A stretch of 64,000 bases of DNA from positions 32,483,758 to 32,547,757 of the forward strand of contig CM053266.1 in assembly GCA_028583415.1 (NCBI GenBank), given 5' to 3'. Every line of letters starts with the position of its first letter. Position 1 is the stretch's first letter. Made by a program: the position numbers and the translations under genes. Below the pieces are notes generated by a model. The model ran no database searches. It was not told the origin of the DNA and was given only the letters and a program-made list of their open reading frames with translations. This DNA is from Protea cynaroides. Lineage: Eukaryota; Streptophyta; Magnoliopsida; Proteales; Proteaceae. Shown piece by piece: positions 50,501 to 58,721 of the stretch.

Positions 50501-53500
50501 CAGAAGAATATACACATTTGCATCTCACATCAAATGGATGAAGAAAAGAAAATCAGGCACTCAACACTGCCATGTCTTGCAAGTAGAGAAACACAAACAT
50601 ACAATTTGAGACAGCCTGGACAGGTTGCTCCATGCATGCTTCAATGCTTCACCAGTCCTGATTCTGTTGCCCAATTGATGTGGGAGAGAAATCAGTATTT
50701 AAGATAGATTCAGCTATCTATGAATAATTTCTGTAGACAGATTGTGATTCACTCTTTAGTGAGACAATTTGATATTTTATTAGGGATGTCTCTATTCTCT
50801 CCCCTTGCTTTCCTTTTCTTGTCTGGGGTTATCAGCTTTCAAGCCTTAAGCTTTGATGTTGATAAAGCCTTTTATTGTTGGCCCTGGCATTGCCAGTGTC
50901 ACTAATTCAGAAAGCAGCTGGTCCACTTCAATTGAAAATTATGTGAGGTAAAAAGTTTACAGATCGACCTTGGATCATCCAATCCTGCCAGTTATTCAAA
51001 TTGTCCATCTTAAATCAGAATACAGTCAGGATTGAAATCATTGAATTGAACAAACCAATTCCCAAATCCTATCCTTGAAGCCATGGGGTTGAGGTAGAAA
51101 TCAAAGGGATTGGATTCTGGTATTTCAAAAGATTAAAATTCAAAAAATATTAAGAATAAAAGTTGAAAGTCAGAAGAGAATTCTCTCTTTTGTGGAAGCA
51201 TTGTGGGGATAATGAAAGCAAAAGAAGATTAAGCATAGCGAACATAGGTAACCAGGTTCTCCGGTTAAAATCAGGCATTCAATGATATAATGCTCTCCAT
51301 GGTAAAACATGAACGTCGATATAACATTCTTTTTTCTTTCTTTCTATAATGGAGATAGTTGCACGTAATGACAGATCACGGCCATACGATAAAGGATTCA
51401 TGAACAAGGAAACACCATTTTCAATGCTCTCAGCAATTGGATCAAAATGATGAATCAAAATAGATTCGATTTTAATTTTAAGTATATTAAAATTTATAAA
51501 GTTCATTCAAAAATTGAAGATACAGATCAAGAAATGGAATTTCAATTAGTTGTGTAAACGTATCAATTGGTAGAACCCTTGATAAAAGAAAGAGATGTTG
51601 TGTATGAATCACTCACATATTCTTTTAAATTATATGTACCCGTGGAATTAATTTGGAAAACAGGTAGGGATATGCAAGAACAAACCATTTTTGTTGGAAA
51701 CTATTAGCGTAATAAAATTGTAACCGTAAGTCAAAGCAGTTAGTGCTAATTTCTAAGACTGGGACTCCTATTAGTATATGGACTCCTAAGAGATGTTGTG
51801 TACTGCTAGTCTGCTATTACTATATGGTTCACAATAACCTATACTATGCTGCTACTACTACTACTTGGTACGCAGTGACCTATATTGTGCTGCTATTGAT
51901 ATTTGATTCCTATACTGTGCTGCTACCACTACTGCTGCTACTATTACTATTGTTGCCACTACAATTGCTGCTTCCGCTGCTACATTGAATCAAGTTGAAA
52001 CTCTCACATTCCCTCATGCTCCAGCTTGAAGGAGGATTTTAGCATAACAAAATTGTAATCGTACACTACTTGGACTAGTCAAAGTAGCTACTGCTAGTTT
52101 CTAGGACTTGGACTCCTATTAATATCAGGACTTTTAATTAGTTTATTAGTTGCTTAATTAGTTTCCTTTACTAATTAGGCTTGTTAGTTTCCTTTTCCTA
52201 TTTTGAGTTTACTTTGTCTTTAGTTTGTAACTAGGACTCTGACTTGTAGAGTCTTAGATCGTATCTAATAGGTGTTTTCTATTTTTTATAAATACAAACT
52301 ACAAAGAGAGGAGCAAGACACATCAACACTCTCTTTCCTTTATTTCTTCTCTTATTTTCTATTTTGTTACAAAAATATTCCTCTAATTTGTTACTTCGAA
52401 AGTAGCTGCTTTAGCTTTAGCCACTCGAATTTTCAATATTCCTTTTTATTTCTCATCAAACAAATGGCATTTTCAACTAGAAATCCTAGTTATTCTTAGC
52501 ATGATATTGGGGAATCTCATTGCTATTACTCAAACAAGCATGAAACGTATGCATATTCATGCACAACTTGTTTCCTTCAGACTAATATTTATCTCTAGGG
52601 TTATAAATATTTTTTTCCTTGTCTTTTGCAATATTTTCTAATTGTTGGATTCTCCCTGCATACATCACCATCAACGACTAAAATATAAATTCAAAACTTA
52701 ATAAAAAGAAGAAAAAAAACTAGTAAAATTTCAATACGAAAAAAGATTTATTTTTCTTCACCAATTCTTTTTTTTTTTTCTTACAATGCAACAATAAATC
52801 TGGATTCTCTGATTTTTCAAACAAAACATCAATCTGACTCTGAGTTTGAATTGGAATTTGGAAACCTTTCTAGGTGGAGGAAAGGAATGGCGTTTTATTC
52901 CTAATATAGAACGAAAGTCTTGTATATTTCTATATCTCCCAAGAACCCTCATTTTTACTTTATTAAGAATTCTTGTTGGATTAGATTGTAACGAATCCTT
53001 CGTAAGATCATGATCAGTTCGAGGATATGGAAGAAGTTCAGTCCGCAGCATTATAAGCGAGCAAAAGTACCTGGATGATGTAGTAAAAACCGTAAATGGA
53101 GAAATGTTGACCTATGCCACCTCACAAGCTAACCGCAAAGAAAGGTTTGTATACGACCGGCCCGTCAATACCGTAACTGAAACATTATCAAATCTACTAG
53201 CATTTTTTTCAACCTTGTCTCCAAAAGACTATAATGCAAGATATGGGAGGAAAGTGAATGCTTCTTTTTTTTTTTCTGGCATTTTGAATCTGTGAATCAT
53301 TAATGAACCCACCTCATTTGTCGACTCTATCTGATCTGATATTTCTGTCAAGCATAAGTTCTATAACAGATATAGATAGGTAGATGCAGTAGACTCACAT
53401 AATAGAATACCACAGCTTACAAGAAACTCCCTTCTATTAAAATTAGCTCTCAGAGTTAAACCAATCCATCTCCTATTTGTAGACAACACCCTATCTTGAT

Positions 53501-56242
53501 TCCAGAAAAAATAGTTATTATCAAAAGTAACTATACCCTTACAAAAACTGGAAAAAACAAAAATCCTATCTAAATCTAGCACCCAGAAAATTTTTTTGCC
53601 ATAACTTTCTCAGATCATGCTAGACTCCGAAGTTCTTGGTCTATTAGAAAGCCATCCAACTGAATTTTCAAATCGCACGAAAACCAAGCTAAATGGGATT
53701 GTTTTGACCATTTAAATTAAGGCCTTGATTGAAATTATAACAATGCAACTTAACTTTCTCAGAATTATTAACTTACAAAATAGAGTCCAAGACAACTAAA
53801 ATTAATTATACACAACTGAAGCAACAAATTACAAATCCAAGTGAGACAATTCCAGTTTGAGAAATATAGAGAATTAGAGACACCGCTCGGCAGCTGAAAA
53901 CTGGGTATTTGTTTGCACTGCATCACTACTTCATGACTTGATCTATAGTTATGCCTAGTCAGTGAGTCACAATTAAACAAAGTATACTGCAGATAGAATA
54001 GATGGATCTGCTAGTGGTGGGACCTGTTTAAGTCGTGAGATCAGAATATCAAAATTTCAGATCAATCCGATGGTTAGATTCTGAGATCTGATAGATTCCT
54101 ACTGAGGGTAGGACACTCAAGAACAGAGTTACAGATCCAGAACTTGAAACCAGTAATTAAACAGCCAAAATAAATATGTTCAAGAGATTAAAATATGCTG
54201 GAATATCTAACAGATGAATAAACAAATGTCTGAAATCAGAATTTATAAAGATAGCTCAGAATTCCAATAATTCGAGAAGTATATCAACACTAGGACTCTT
54301 TTCTAGTTTGAATCCTGGTTTAGGGTTGTAACAAATCCTTCATCTGTTGCATACTTTTTTTGCCAAATCAGCTCCAAATCCTAATGGCATAAATTGTTGG
54401 GGTTGCCACATCATATCTACAACAACACTGAAGATTCCTCAGAGTATACAAATTTCAGATCAATTCAATAGTTAGATTCTGAGGTCTGAGTAATTCCTGA
54501 GGATAGGAAACTTAAGAACAGGATTACAGATCCAGAATTTGAAAATAGTAATTAAACATCCAAAATAGATATGTTCAAGAGATCAAAATACGCTGGAATA
54601 TCAATAACAGATGTATAGTCAATTACCTGAAATCAGAATATAGAAAGATAGCTCAGAATTCCAAAATTGGAGATGCATGTAACCAGCACGACAACTCTTC
54701 TAGTTCGATAGAAACTAGAAGCTAAAAATCAGGATTCATACTAGAACTTGTTAATGATATTCAGGACAGAACTAGAAGAAGAATATAGTAGAATAACTAC
54801 CAACAGAGTAGAAGATAATAAGCTCAGTTAGAAAAAGAAACCTGTACTAGAGTACTGTATATAAGTAGCAGAAAAAATGGGAGATCTTAGGAGAGGAGAG
54901 AGAGAGAGAGAGAGAATAACTCACTATTCACACATGCATGCACAAAAGCACAGCATACAAACTCAAATTTCATTCCAAAAATCCAATCATAGAGGAATAG
55001 AACAAATCTCCTAGATTATCTCAACAAAGAGAACAAATCTCCTAGATTGTCTCGACTACTAAGAATTTCCTAACAAAACAGCTAAGGACTGTAAAGTTCC
55101 TAAACTAACTCAAAAACTAACACTTAAGAATAAGATAAATCCCTTTCCAACTATCACTAACAATGGATCCAGTATTAATGTAATAATTTTCGTGCACCCT
55201 TAAGACCTCTACTATCGGGCTCATAAATTAGGCCCATTACAAAAATAAAATCCAAAAAATTAAGGCCCTATCCAAACCTATATTAAATTCTAGCCCAAAT
55301 TTAAATTGGGCCTGCATTAAAGTAGCTATATATAGTAGACTTAGTTTGCACATATTCCATAATTACAAACCCTACCAAAGCCTAAACAGTATATTCAGCA
55401 CCATAAATACATGCAAATTTTAAAAACACCTACTAAAAATGGAAAGAGAAGAAGGAAGGCCATATATATACTACTGTGCCTTCTATATAAATTGCTAGGA
55501 AGTGAACGTAATGGTATTTGTAGTTACAAAAGTTGCATGAATTAGACACTGTTTGACATTACTTCTCAGACGCACTAAGAAATGCAACAATGTGTTAAAG
55601 ATACCGTATAGAATATTCAATGTTTCCATGAAAAAAGCCAAGTTTTATCAATTTTTTGTCTAGTTTTGATGTGTATCAGATTTATCATGCATAGTGCAGA
55701 AAGTAATAGCAAAAATATTAGATTGCATAAGCAGTGAAAATCTACACAAAGCTATCAAAAAATCTAGACAAGCAAGGGAAGTTCTAGGTATTTTCTCCAG
55801 TTTCTGGGCCAAGCACTGTAAAAATTCAAAGAAGTGAATCTCACCTCTCAGTGAATTCAGCTAAGGAAGCTGGCTGCAAAACCAGGATCCTACCAGCCAT
55901 CTGCAGAAAAATGACAGAACATTTGAAATACCCAAGATTGTCTTGAGAACAAGAAGCACTGAAAAAATTGAATACACATTCTGTGTACCTCCTGTGCCAT
56001 TCCTGCTTCATGAAATATCTCAGGGAAACTTTGTACTCCAATCTCAATCAACCTGCAAAGCAAATTTCATATTACGACCATTTCACTATCTCACATCATA
56101 AATAAGCAAGTGATGTCATAAAGAGACGTTCCAAGTACCTTCTAGAACTAAATTTAGATTCTGTGTCGATATAAATCACACGACCATTTAAACCACCATA
56201 ACTTGAAGGAAGGGCAGCCAATAATGCGAGCTTCAGACAGAA
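30234..56242 (-). CDS. RAD51B: RAD51B, 3' nine exons (gene continues off the right edge)
   Basis: Split gene read from right to left. Nine exons join in frame across GT-AG introns: 56242-56139, 56052-55989, 55900-55845, 50260-50180, 40277-40212, 40114-40023, 39420-39301, 32722-32579, 30295-30234, totalling 789 nt (262 codons plus TAA). The product matches the plant RAD51B paralogue from the residues just after Walker A through the Walker B strand (LLIIDSMAALVSG), the VVVTNQVR segment and the IKVAKSPLSP C-terminal part. Known role of the family: RecA-fold ATPase in the BCDX2 complex that helps load RAD51 during homologous recombination in the nucleus. The family length is about 370 residues, so roughly 110 N-terminal residues, including Walker A and the start codon, lie outside the window. 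No in-frame stop or frameshift appears, so the gene looks functional. Introns reach 9.9 kb and are packed with transposons; four are only 86 to about 600 bp. Identification is from remembered family sequence, not a search. Confidence 0.92.
31075..32557 (+). repeat. Possible LTR fragment and A-tailed insertion in RAD51B intron
   Basis: A unit of about 52 bp containing GATCCGTTGGCTGGG occurs at 31075 and again at 31335. Further on, GGAGTCTTCTTTAATTA repeats and the word TCTATTTATAGA resembles an LTR promoter. The block ends in about 32 A at 32525-32557, close to the RAD51B exon. Boundaries and class are not certain. Confidence 0.35.
32579..32722 (-). CDS. RAD51B: RAD51B exon h
   Basis: 144 nt after a strong pyrimidine tract and TTTTGCAG, donor GTCTGT. 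Encodes QRFIKVAKSPLSPSLAFPFV and continues through the SGISLLSDDG turn to GPEICAIHCQ. A run of about 32 A begins only 22 bp past the exon end. Confidence 0.93.
33040..33850 (+). mobile_element. 5'-truncated L1-type LINE
   Basis: 3' end of a plant L1-type LINE: RNase H-like domain, stop, about 160 bp of 3' UTR and a run of about 23 A at 33828-33850. The 5' break is not precisely placed and no target duplication was seen. It lies in a RAD51B intron, opposite in orientation to the gene. Confidence 0.8.
33061..33666 (+). CDS. LINE RNase H-like domain (RVT_3 type), fragment
   Basis: A 201-codon open frame to TAG. It begins inside the linker before RNase H (VKDLEIARLLKLE), then ELYWTPPINNWCKIYVDGCS. 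The RNase H acidic residues are all visible: D in YVDG, E in TAELRAS, D in MESDS and D in NTVADRLAK. In complete plant L1 elements this domain follows reverse transcriptase at the C-terminus. Here everything upstream is missing, so it is a truncated remnant; its first ATG is only the first in frame and not a natural start. The open frame with all four acidic residues suggests a fairly recent insertion. Expression is unlikely except as intron of RAD51B antisense. Confidence 0.8.
   Translation: MSIVKPCTVRSVKDLEIARLLKLETMARRRFQIIELYWTPPINNWCKIYVDGCSMGNPGDAAAGGVVRDRTFKVLFAFAEYLGVTTNFTAELRASLRGIEEASKLGFDKICMESDSTSVITCMRTNKMPWYFLQAWRSSRTTARGTDLRYTYCFREINTVADRLAKRAAIDRRSYVWTECTNFIATEMVWDASHRLRFRFL
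34528..34607 (-). other. Exon-like open segment in RAD51B intron
   Basis: 80 nt between ATATGAAACAG and GTAAAC on the minus strand, reading ALISSLDQLPPTVILAWDHN then ASRVRK. It looks like a coding exon by composition and signals, but I do not recognise it. Spliced into RAD51B it would shift the frame, so it is not a normal RAD51B exon. It may be a fragment of another gene or chance. Confidence 0.3.
35367..36296 (-). mobile_element. TRIM-like element 1, complete
   Basis: 930 bp. LTRs at 35367-35660 and 35981-36296. TACTA flanks both sides (35362-35366, 36297-36301). Minus-strand primer-binding site TGGTATTAGAACA from 35980 and purine tract AAGGGGGT next to the 3' LTR. The internal part is only 320 bp, with CTGCTACTACTA-type triplet repeats and no coding capacity: a terminal-repeat retrotransposon in miniature. 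The LTR now starts TATTAG rather than TGTTAG. Confidence 0.88.
37050..38249. mobile_element. Non-autonomous hAT-type element 1
   Basis: 1200 bp. Ends CAAGGTTCGAGG and CCTCGAACTATG (complement CATAGTTCGAGG). 8-bp target duplication TATTTGGC at 37042-37049 and 38250-38257. No transposase. Contains a large hairpin at 37565-37705 and a 22-bp direct repeat (AAACATTAACTTAAATGATA) near 38021-38060. Confidence 0.85.
37565..37705. repeat. Imperfect hairpin with 66-bp arms
   Basis: Arm 37565-37630 pairs with 37640-37705 around the 9-base loop AGCATAATC. Paired words include AGCAATCTCA with TGAGATTGCT and CGTAACTC with GAGTTACA. Confidence 0.8.
39053..39177. mobile_element. Small GGCGAC-rich MITE
   Basis: About 125 bp with ends AAGGTTGTCACGGCG and CAACGCCTTGTAACACTG that are partly complementary. 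Flanked by GCAGTCA at 39046-39052 and 39178-39184. Probably hAT-type. It lies 124 bp from a RAD51B exon. Confidence 0.6.
39301..39420 (-). CDS. RAD51B: RAD51B exon g
   Basis: 120 nt after CTGCAG. Encodes a variable stretch, then ESHLVAALGIFWAHAVTIRL and VFECNL. Two donors are possible: GTAATT gives a stop codon when joined to the next exon, whereas GTTTGA, 12 nt later, keeps the frame and the family spacing (ECNLGQR against EAKSGQR in Arabidopsis). I therefore chose GTTTGA, a weaker donor. Confidence 0.85.
40023..40114 (-). CDS. RAD51B: RAD51B exon f
   Basis: 92 nt after TTTCTAG, donor GTGTAA. Encodes SLAEFSRIPVVVTNQVRTQS and continues SDESHQYPFQ. VVVTNQVR is the conserved strand and L2-start region of RecA-fold proteins. 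Confidence 0.93.
40212..40277 (-). CDS. RAD51B: RAD51B exon e
   Basis: 66 nt after GATCAG, donor GTAAGA. Encodes EYERDFRASRQHSLGWHISS plus I and part of K, matching the LGWHIS motif conserved in the family. Confidence 0.92.
40278..41599. other. RAD51B intron, no further feature
   Basis: Unremarkable intron DNA. A segment near 41080-41145 and one near 41205-41280 resemble each other (AATACCC / AATATCC ... CCATGG), possibly an old duplication. Confidence 0.35.
41600..42960 (+). pseudogene. hAT-family transposase, decayed
   Basis: Fragments in shifting frames on the plus strand: GWTGPTRKSII, FMAYYDSRTAFLKSVDATNE, then VGVENLVQVVTDNERNFKNA, LFWTLYAAHCIDLILKNMEK and FTTNYVALKKF. The order is that of the DUF659 part of plant hAT transposases, with TDN in the usual place. 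At least three frameshifts and a stop break it. The region before 42400 is acidic/basic low-complexity and only tentatively part of it. The C-terminal dimerisation region is missing; the sequence passes into a TRIM-like element at about 42962. Confidence 0.75.
42962..44300 (+). mobile_element. TRIM-like element 2, 3' half
   Basis: The internal part shares TGACCTATACTGTGCTGC, TCTCACATTCCCTCATGCTC and CTGCTACTAC repeats with the other two copies. Purine tract GAGGGGAA is followed by an LTR from 43169 (TGTTAACAAAT) to 44300 (TTTTGTTACA), interrupted by the 748-bp hAT-type element. The 5' LTR and primer site are missing. Confidence 0.7.
43426..44173. mobile_element. Non-autonomous hAT-type element 2
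   Basis: 748 bp. Ends CATAGTTCAAAATCTCG and CGAGATTTTAATCTATG. 8-bp target duplication CTCCTTAT at 43418-43425 and 44174-44181. Ends resemble element 37050-38249. Inserted in the TRIM-like LTR. An internal repeat of about 50 bp around GCTTGGATTCCACCTGTTCT occurs at 43662 and 43712. Confidence 0.85.
44756..46277. mobile_element. Solo LTR, gypsy (Athila/Tat-like)
   Basis: 1522 bp from TGATAAGTGTATAATTTTA to GACATGCATCA. Target duplication CCAGA at 44751-44755 and 46278-46282. The 3' word CAATCCTTGTGGGTTCGACC is characteristic of plant Athila/Tat LTRs. No internal region remains. Confidence 0.9.
46283..47261. other. RAD51B intron, no feature seen
   Basis: Nothing beyond short unsupported open frames. 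Confidence 0.4.
47585..47594 (+). promoter_or_regulatory. TATA box of candidate LTR
   Basis: CTATAAATAG, about 320 bp into the candidate LTR, followed by a CT-rich leader. Confidence 0.45.
48070..48400. repeat. ATCC-GGAT palindromes in the LTR
   Basis: Recurring small palindromes: ATCCGGAGGAT, ATCCTCCGAAGACACCGGAG, ATCCTCCGG, ATCCAAAGGAT (twice) and others. The repetition leaves one frame (48024-48434) open by chance. Confidence 0.6.
50180..50260 (-). CDS. RAD51B: RAD51B exon d (Walker B)
   Basis: 81 nt after TTTCTGCAG, donor GTAAAT. Encodes LQQIKLSLLQRQAKLLIIDS followed by MAALVSG. The hydrophobic strand ending in D is the Walker B motif. A candidate gypsy-type LTR ends 95 bp past the donor. 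Confidence 0.93.
50261..51701. other. RAD51B intron, no feature seen
   Basis: No gene or clear repeat apart from AT-rich tracts. Confidence 0.4.
51702..52371 (+). mobile_element. TRIM-like element 3, internally deleted
   Basis: A truncated first LTR (51702 to about 51795, TATTAGCGTAATAAAATTG), a triplet-rich internal part with TCTCACATTCCCTCATGCTC, and a full second LTR (about 52037-52371, ending TTTTGTTACA). The primer site and most of LTR 1 are missing. No matching target duplication (GAAAC against AAAAT). Confidence 0.75.
52372..54040. other. RAD51B intron, unassigned
   Basis: Short open frames at 52758-53051 (minus) and 53104-53295 (plus) are not recognised. No repeat class assigned. 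Confidence 0.35.
54043..54690. repeat. Direct repeat of about 250 bp, two copies
   Basis: Copies at about 54043-54290 and 54438-54690 share AATTTCAGATCAAT, ATGTTCAAGAGAT and AAGATAGCTCAGAATTCCA in order, with about 150 bp between. Confidence 0.85.
54893..54915. repeat. GA microsatellite
   Basis: About 11 GA dinucleotides. Confidence 0.9.
55845..55900 (-). CDS. RAD51B: RAD51B exon c
   Basis: 56 nt after TTCTGCAG, donor GTGAGA. Encodes MAGRILVLQPASLAEFTE; the ATG here is internal, not a start. The two final bases join a T from the next exon to give serine. Confidence 0.92.
55989..56052 (-). CDS. RAD51B: RAD51B exon b
   Basis: 64 nt after TTTGCAG, donor GTACAC. Encodes LIEIGVQSFPEIFHEAGMAQ plus E; the first base completes an arginine codon from the previous exon. 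Confidence 0.92.
56139..56242 (-). CDS. RAD51B: RAD51B exon a (first seen)
   Basis: 104 nt, begins after ATTGCAG and ends AG before GTACTT. Encodes FCLKLALLAALPSSYGGLNG and on to the RVIYIDTESKFSSR strand that follows Walker A in RAD51B. The preceding exon, which should end with the Walker A lysine and the following T/S-Q, was not found up to 64000. Confidence 0.92.
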
Positions 56243-56317
56243 CTGCAATGCGATAAATGAAACATGCTTAAGAAATCCAGTAAACGAGATCAGAATCCAA
56301 AATTCACACACAAATAC

Positions 56318-56525
56318 TGTTGGAGTCGATGACATTAGTGCTATAGAGCGCTAACTTAGTTTTGTTGGGGTATTTTAGTCGCTAAGTGTTTATGTTTTAT
56401 CTTATTTCTATATTAGTAATATGGGGGTTATTATTGTAATTGTCCTTCTCTTATTTCATTAAATAAAGGTTTGTGAGAAGAGGATTGATGAACCTCTTCA
56501 ATTCTTCTTCGTTCTCAGTTTAACA
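56318..56525. mobile_element. Solo LTR, 208 bp
   Basis: Starts TGTTGGAGTCG, ends CAGTTTAACA. Target duplication AATAC at 56313-56317 and 56526-56530. ATTAAATAAAGG may be its polyadenylation signal. Size and ends fit copia. It lies 76 bp upstream of RAD51B exon a. Confidence 0.9.
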
Positions 56526-56530
56526 AATAC

Positions 56531-57335
56531 ATATTTTTGTGCATGTGTGCTTGGTCCTGCTATACCCAAACCTACCTCTTTCTCCTAAGGAGAAAGAGCG
56601 ATGGCTTGAAAGCCTCGTTCAAAGATCACTCTTTGTTACTTTTTTGAAAGGGCATGTCCGGTTGTGGATATCATAAGAGGCATTCCTTTGATTGGCATGA
56701 GATTTTCATAACATACAGCTCCTCATTCTATTCATTCGAAGTCATTGGATCCTTTTCCTCGTTCGAGAATCTCCTCCCTTCTTCCACTCTGATCTAAAGT
56801 GTAACTAGGACCAATTCAGTCACTTCTTCATTGTAGAGTTGATTATAGGGACAGAAATTAAAAATTTATGCAGAAATACATGATGATTAAGCTTCACGGA
56901 GAATTAGGGATTTCACTCCATCTAATGGATGGGCCAAAGTTACATGATGTACCACAAGCACAATACCTCCTAAGAAATATAGCCCCTACACAACCCAGAT
57001 GTAATAAGGAGAAGGCAAAGCAGTCGCTTCTTAAAGAAGGTTATCATCTTCCTTGCACCAACACTAGGGTTTCACAAACCAAGCCTTTCACCCTCACAAG
57101 ATAGAGAAGAATGGAGATGAGAGACGAAAACACAGAAGGTGCATGGGATTACCTTTCTCTCTCCCCTCTTACCTCCTTTTATTGCAATAAAGTTGCCTTA
57201 ACCATAATTTGTCATAAGATGGCTTCAATGGGTGATCGCCTCTAGCTGTCTTAATCTTACAAATCTCTTAGATTGCATCAATCTCTTTAATTAATCATTA
57301 AAGATATTTACCAATAAGTACAACTTGCGTGAGAC
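56531..57335. other. Unassigned repeat-like DNA
   Basis: Sits between the solo LTR and the antisense gag fragment; could be the decayed 3' side of the latter's element, but no motif supports this. Confidence 0.3.
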
Positions 57336-57760
57336 TCAAAACTGGTGGCGGAATAAGGGTAGCAAACTCATAACTGGCGGCAAAATTGGCAAACTACTAT
57401 TGAGGTAGTTTGTCATGAAGCTTCCAAAAAAAGTGTTGGATACAACTGGGTTCCCCACAATGATTACAAGAGCGAACTGCACCTGAACTATCTGAAGAAC
57501 TTGGTGCCCCAGGAGGTTGGCCTCTACCAACACCACGACCAGAATTAGCACCATGACCAGCCTGGTGGGACATAAGGGCTGATATCCACAGAACACATGA
57601 GAAAAGGTATCTGCCAAGGAAGCCACCGTGGCACTACCAAGAATTTGAGAGTGAACAGAATCATAGTCAGTGTCAAGACCTCCCAAAAACCCATAACGGC
57701 CAATTGATCCCGTTGGTCTAGCATCTTCTGCTTATCAGATGTCGAGATCTACAGGACAGA
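57336..57760 (-). pseudogene. Copia gag fragment, antisense
   Basis: Minus strand reads SDKQKMLDQRDQLAVMG, then after a frame change GGLDTDYDSVHSQILGSAT and a damaged zinc knuckle around CNHCGEP and FFWKLH. This is the C-terminal part of copia gag. It ends against the 5' LTR of the plus-strand copia. Confidence 0.75.
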
Positions 57761-57775
57761 AGTTACCGCCCATAT

Positions 57776-57908
57776 GTAATGGGCATAATATAAATTTGTT
57801 TTGTTTTTAGTTAGTTTCTATTTTCTGTTATTTCTTTTTTTCTGTTTAGTCTTTATTCCCTTATTACAATAAGGGTAAGGTTGTAATTTCATTCTATTCT
57901 ATCAAACA
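57776..57908 (+). repeat. Copia 5' LTR (start uncertain)
   Basis: Ends ATCAAACA directly before the primer site. TGTAATGGGC at 57776 is the most likely start, giving a short LTR of about 133 bp; an earlier TG at 57739 is possible. Confidence 0.5.
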
Positions 57909-57921
57909 TGGTATCAGAGCC
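57909..57921 (+). other. Primer-binding site (tRNA-iMet type)
   Basis: TGGTATCAGAGCC directly after the LTR end. Confidence 0.85.
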
Positions 57922-58721
57922 ACCATAGGCTCTGCCGATCTTCTCCCCTCTTCTCTTCTTCTGTTTCTTTTTTTTTTTGGTTTCTACAATTGCTACCAAT
58001 AGCAGTACAAGCTACCGCCAAGCTTTTTTTCCTGGTTTTTCTGTTTTTCAACCCAGAAGCTCCTGCCACCATCTCAATCAGAACTGCTGCTACCTTCCAC
58101 CTTCCCTGCCGCAAGTCCCTGCCTCTTTTTTCCTACCTATCACAAACCCTGCATCTCCCTGCACTACTGTTTGAACCCAGCCGCAAGTCCTCATGCAAAC
58201 CACAAGCCATCATCTACCCCAGCCATTCCATATAACCTGAAAAAAAAATTCTGCCGCAAGCCACAAGCCTTATTCCCTGCCGCCATTGATCATAGACCTG
58301 TTTTTCTATTCCTTTTTTTCCTGCTGACAGCATTCATCATCTTTTTTCTACTACTTTTTCCCTGCCGACACCATCTAAACCTCTTTCTTCCACCATCTAA
58401 TTTTCACCACCAACTCACATTATATCTATTGTTCTTGGTTTCTACTACCACCAATATCAAATTTTCTGAAGTTTGTCCTACCTATATAAAGTTTTTTTTG
58501 AAGAGATGAACTAAACCAGTTCAAGAATTATTTTTTTATGCTTTGCCGTGGATTCATCATTGAAGGGATGAATGTTGAAGAGATCACCCTACTAGCCAAC
58601 CTCGATTCTTCCATGCCAATTTGAGAATCGAAAATTGTTGTATCTGTGTCTCTATTCCCATAAGAGTGATACACAACATCTCAGTTAAAGGTAATTTTTT
58701 AGTCATTGAAGTCTTGTCATC
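57922..58721 (+). other. Copia leader
   Basis: 800-bp untranslated leader rich in CTGCCGCAAGCC-like words. Open frames here are not gag. Confidence 0.5.

Noticed and set aside
52758..53295. Two short frames that looked faintly like organelle-derived sequence
   Set aside because: I compared them with plastid ribosomal and polymerase proteins from memory and found no convincing match.
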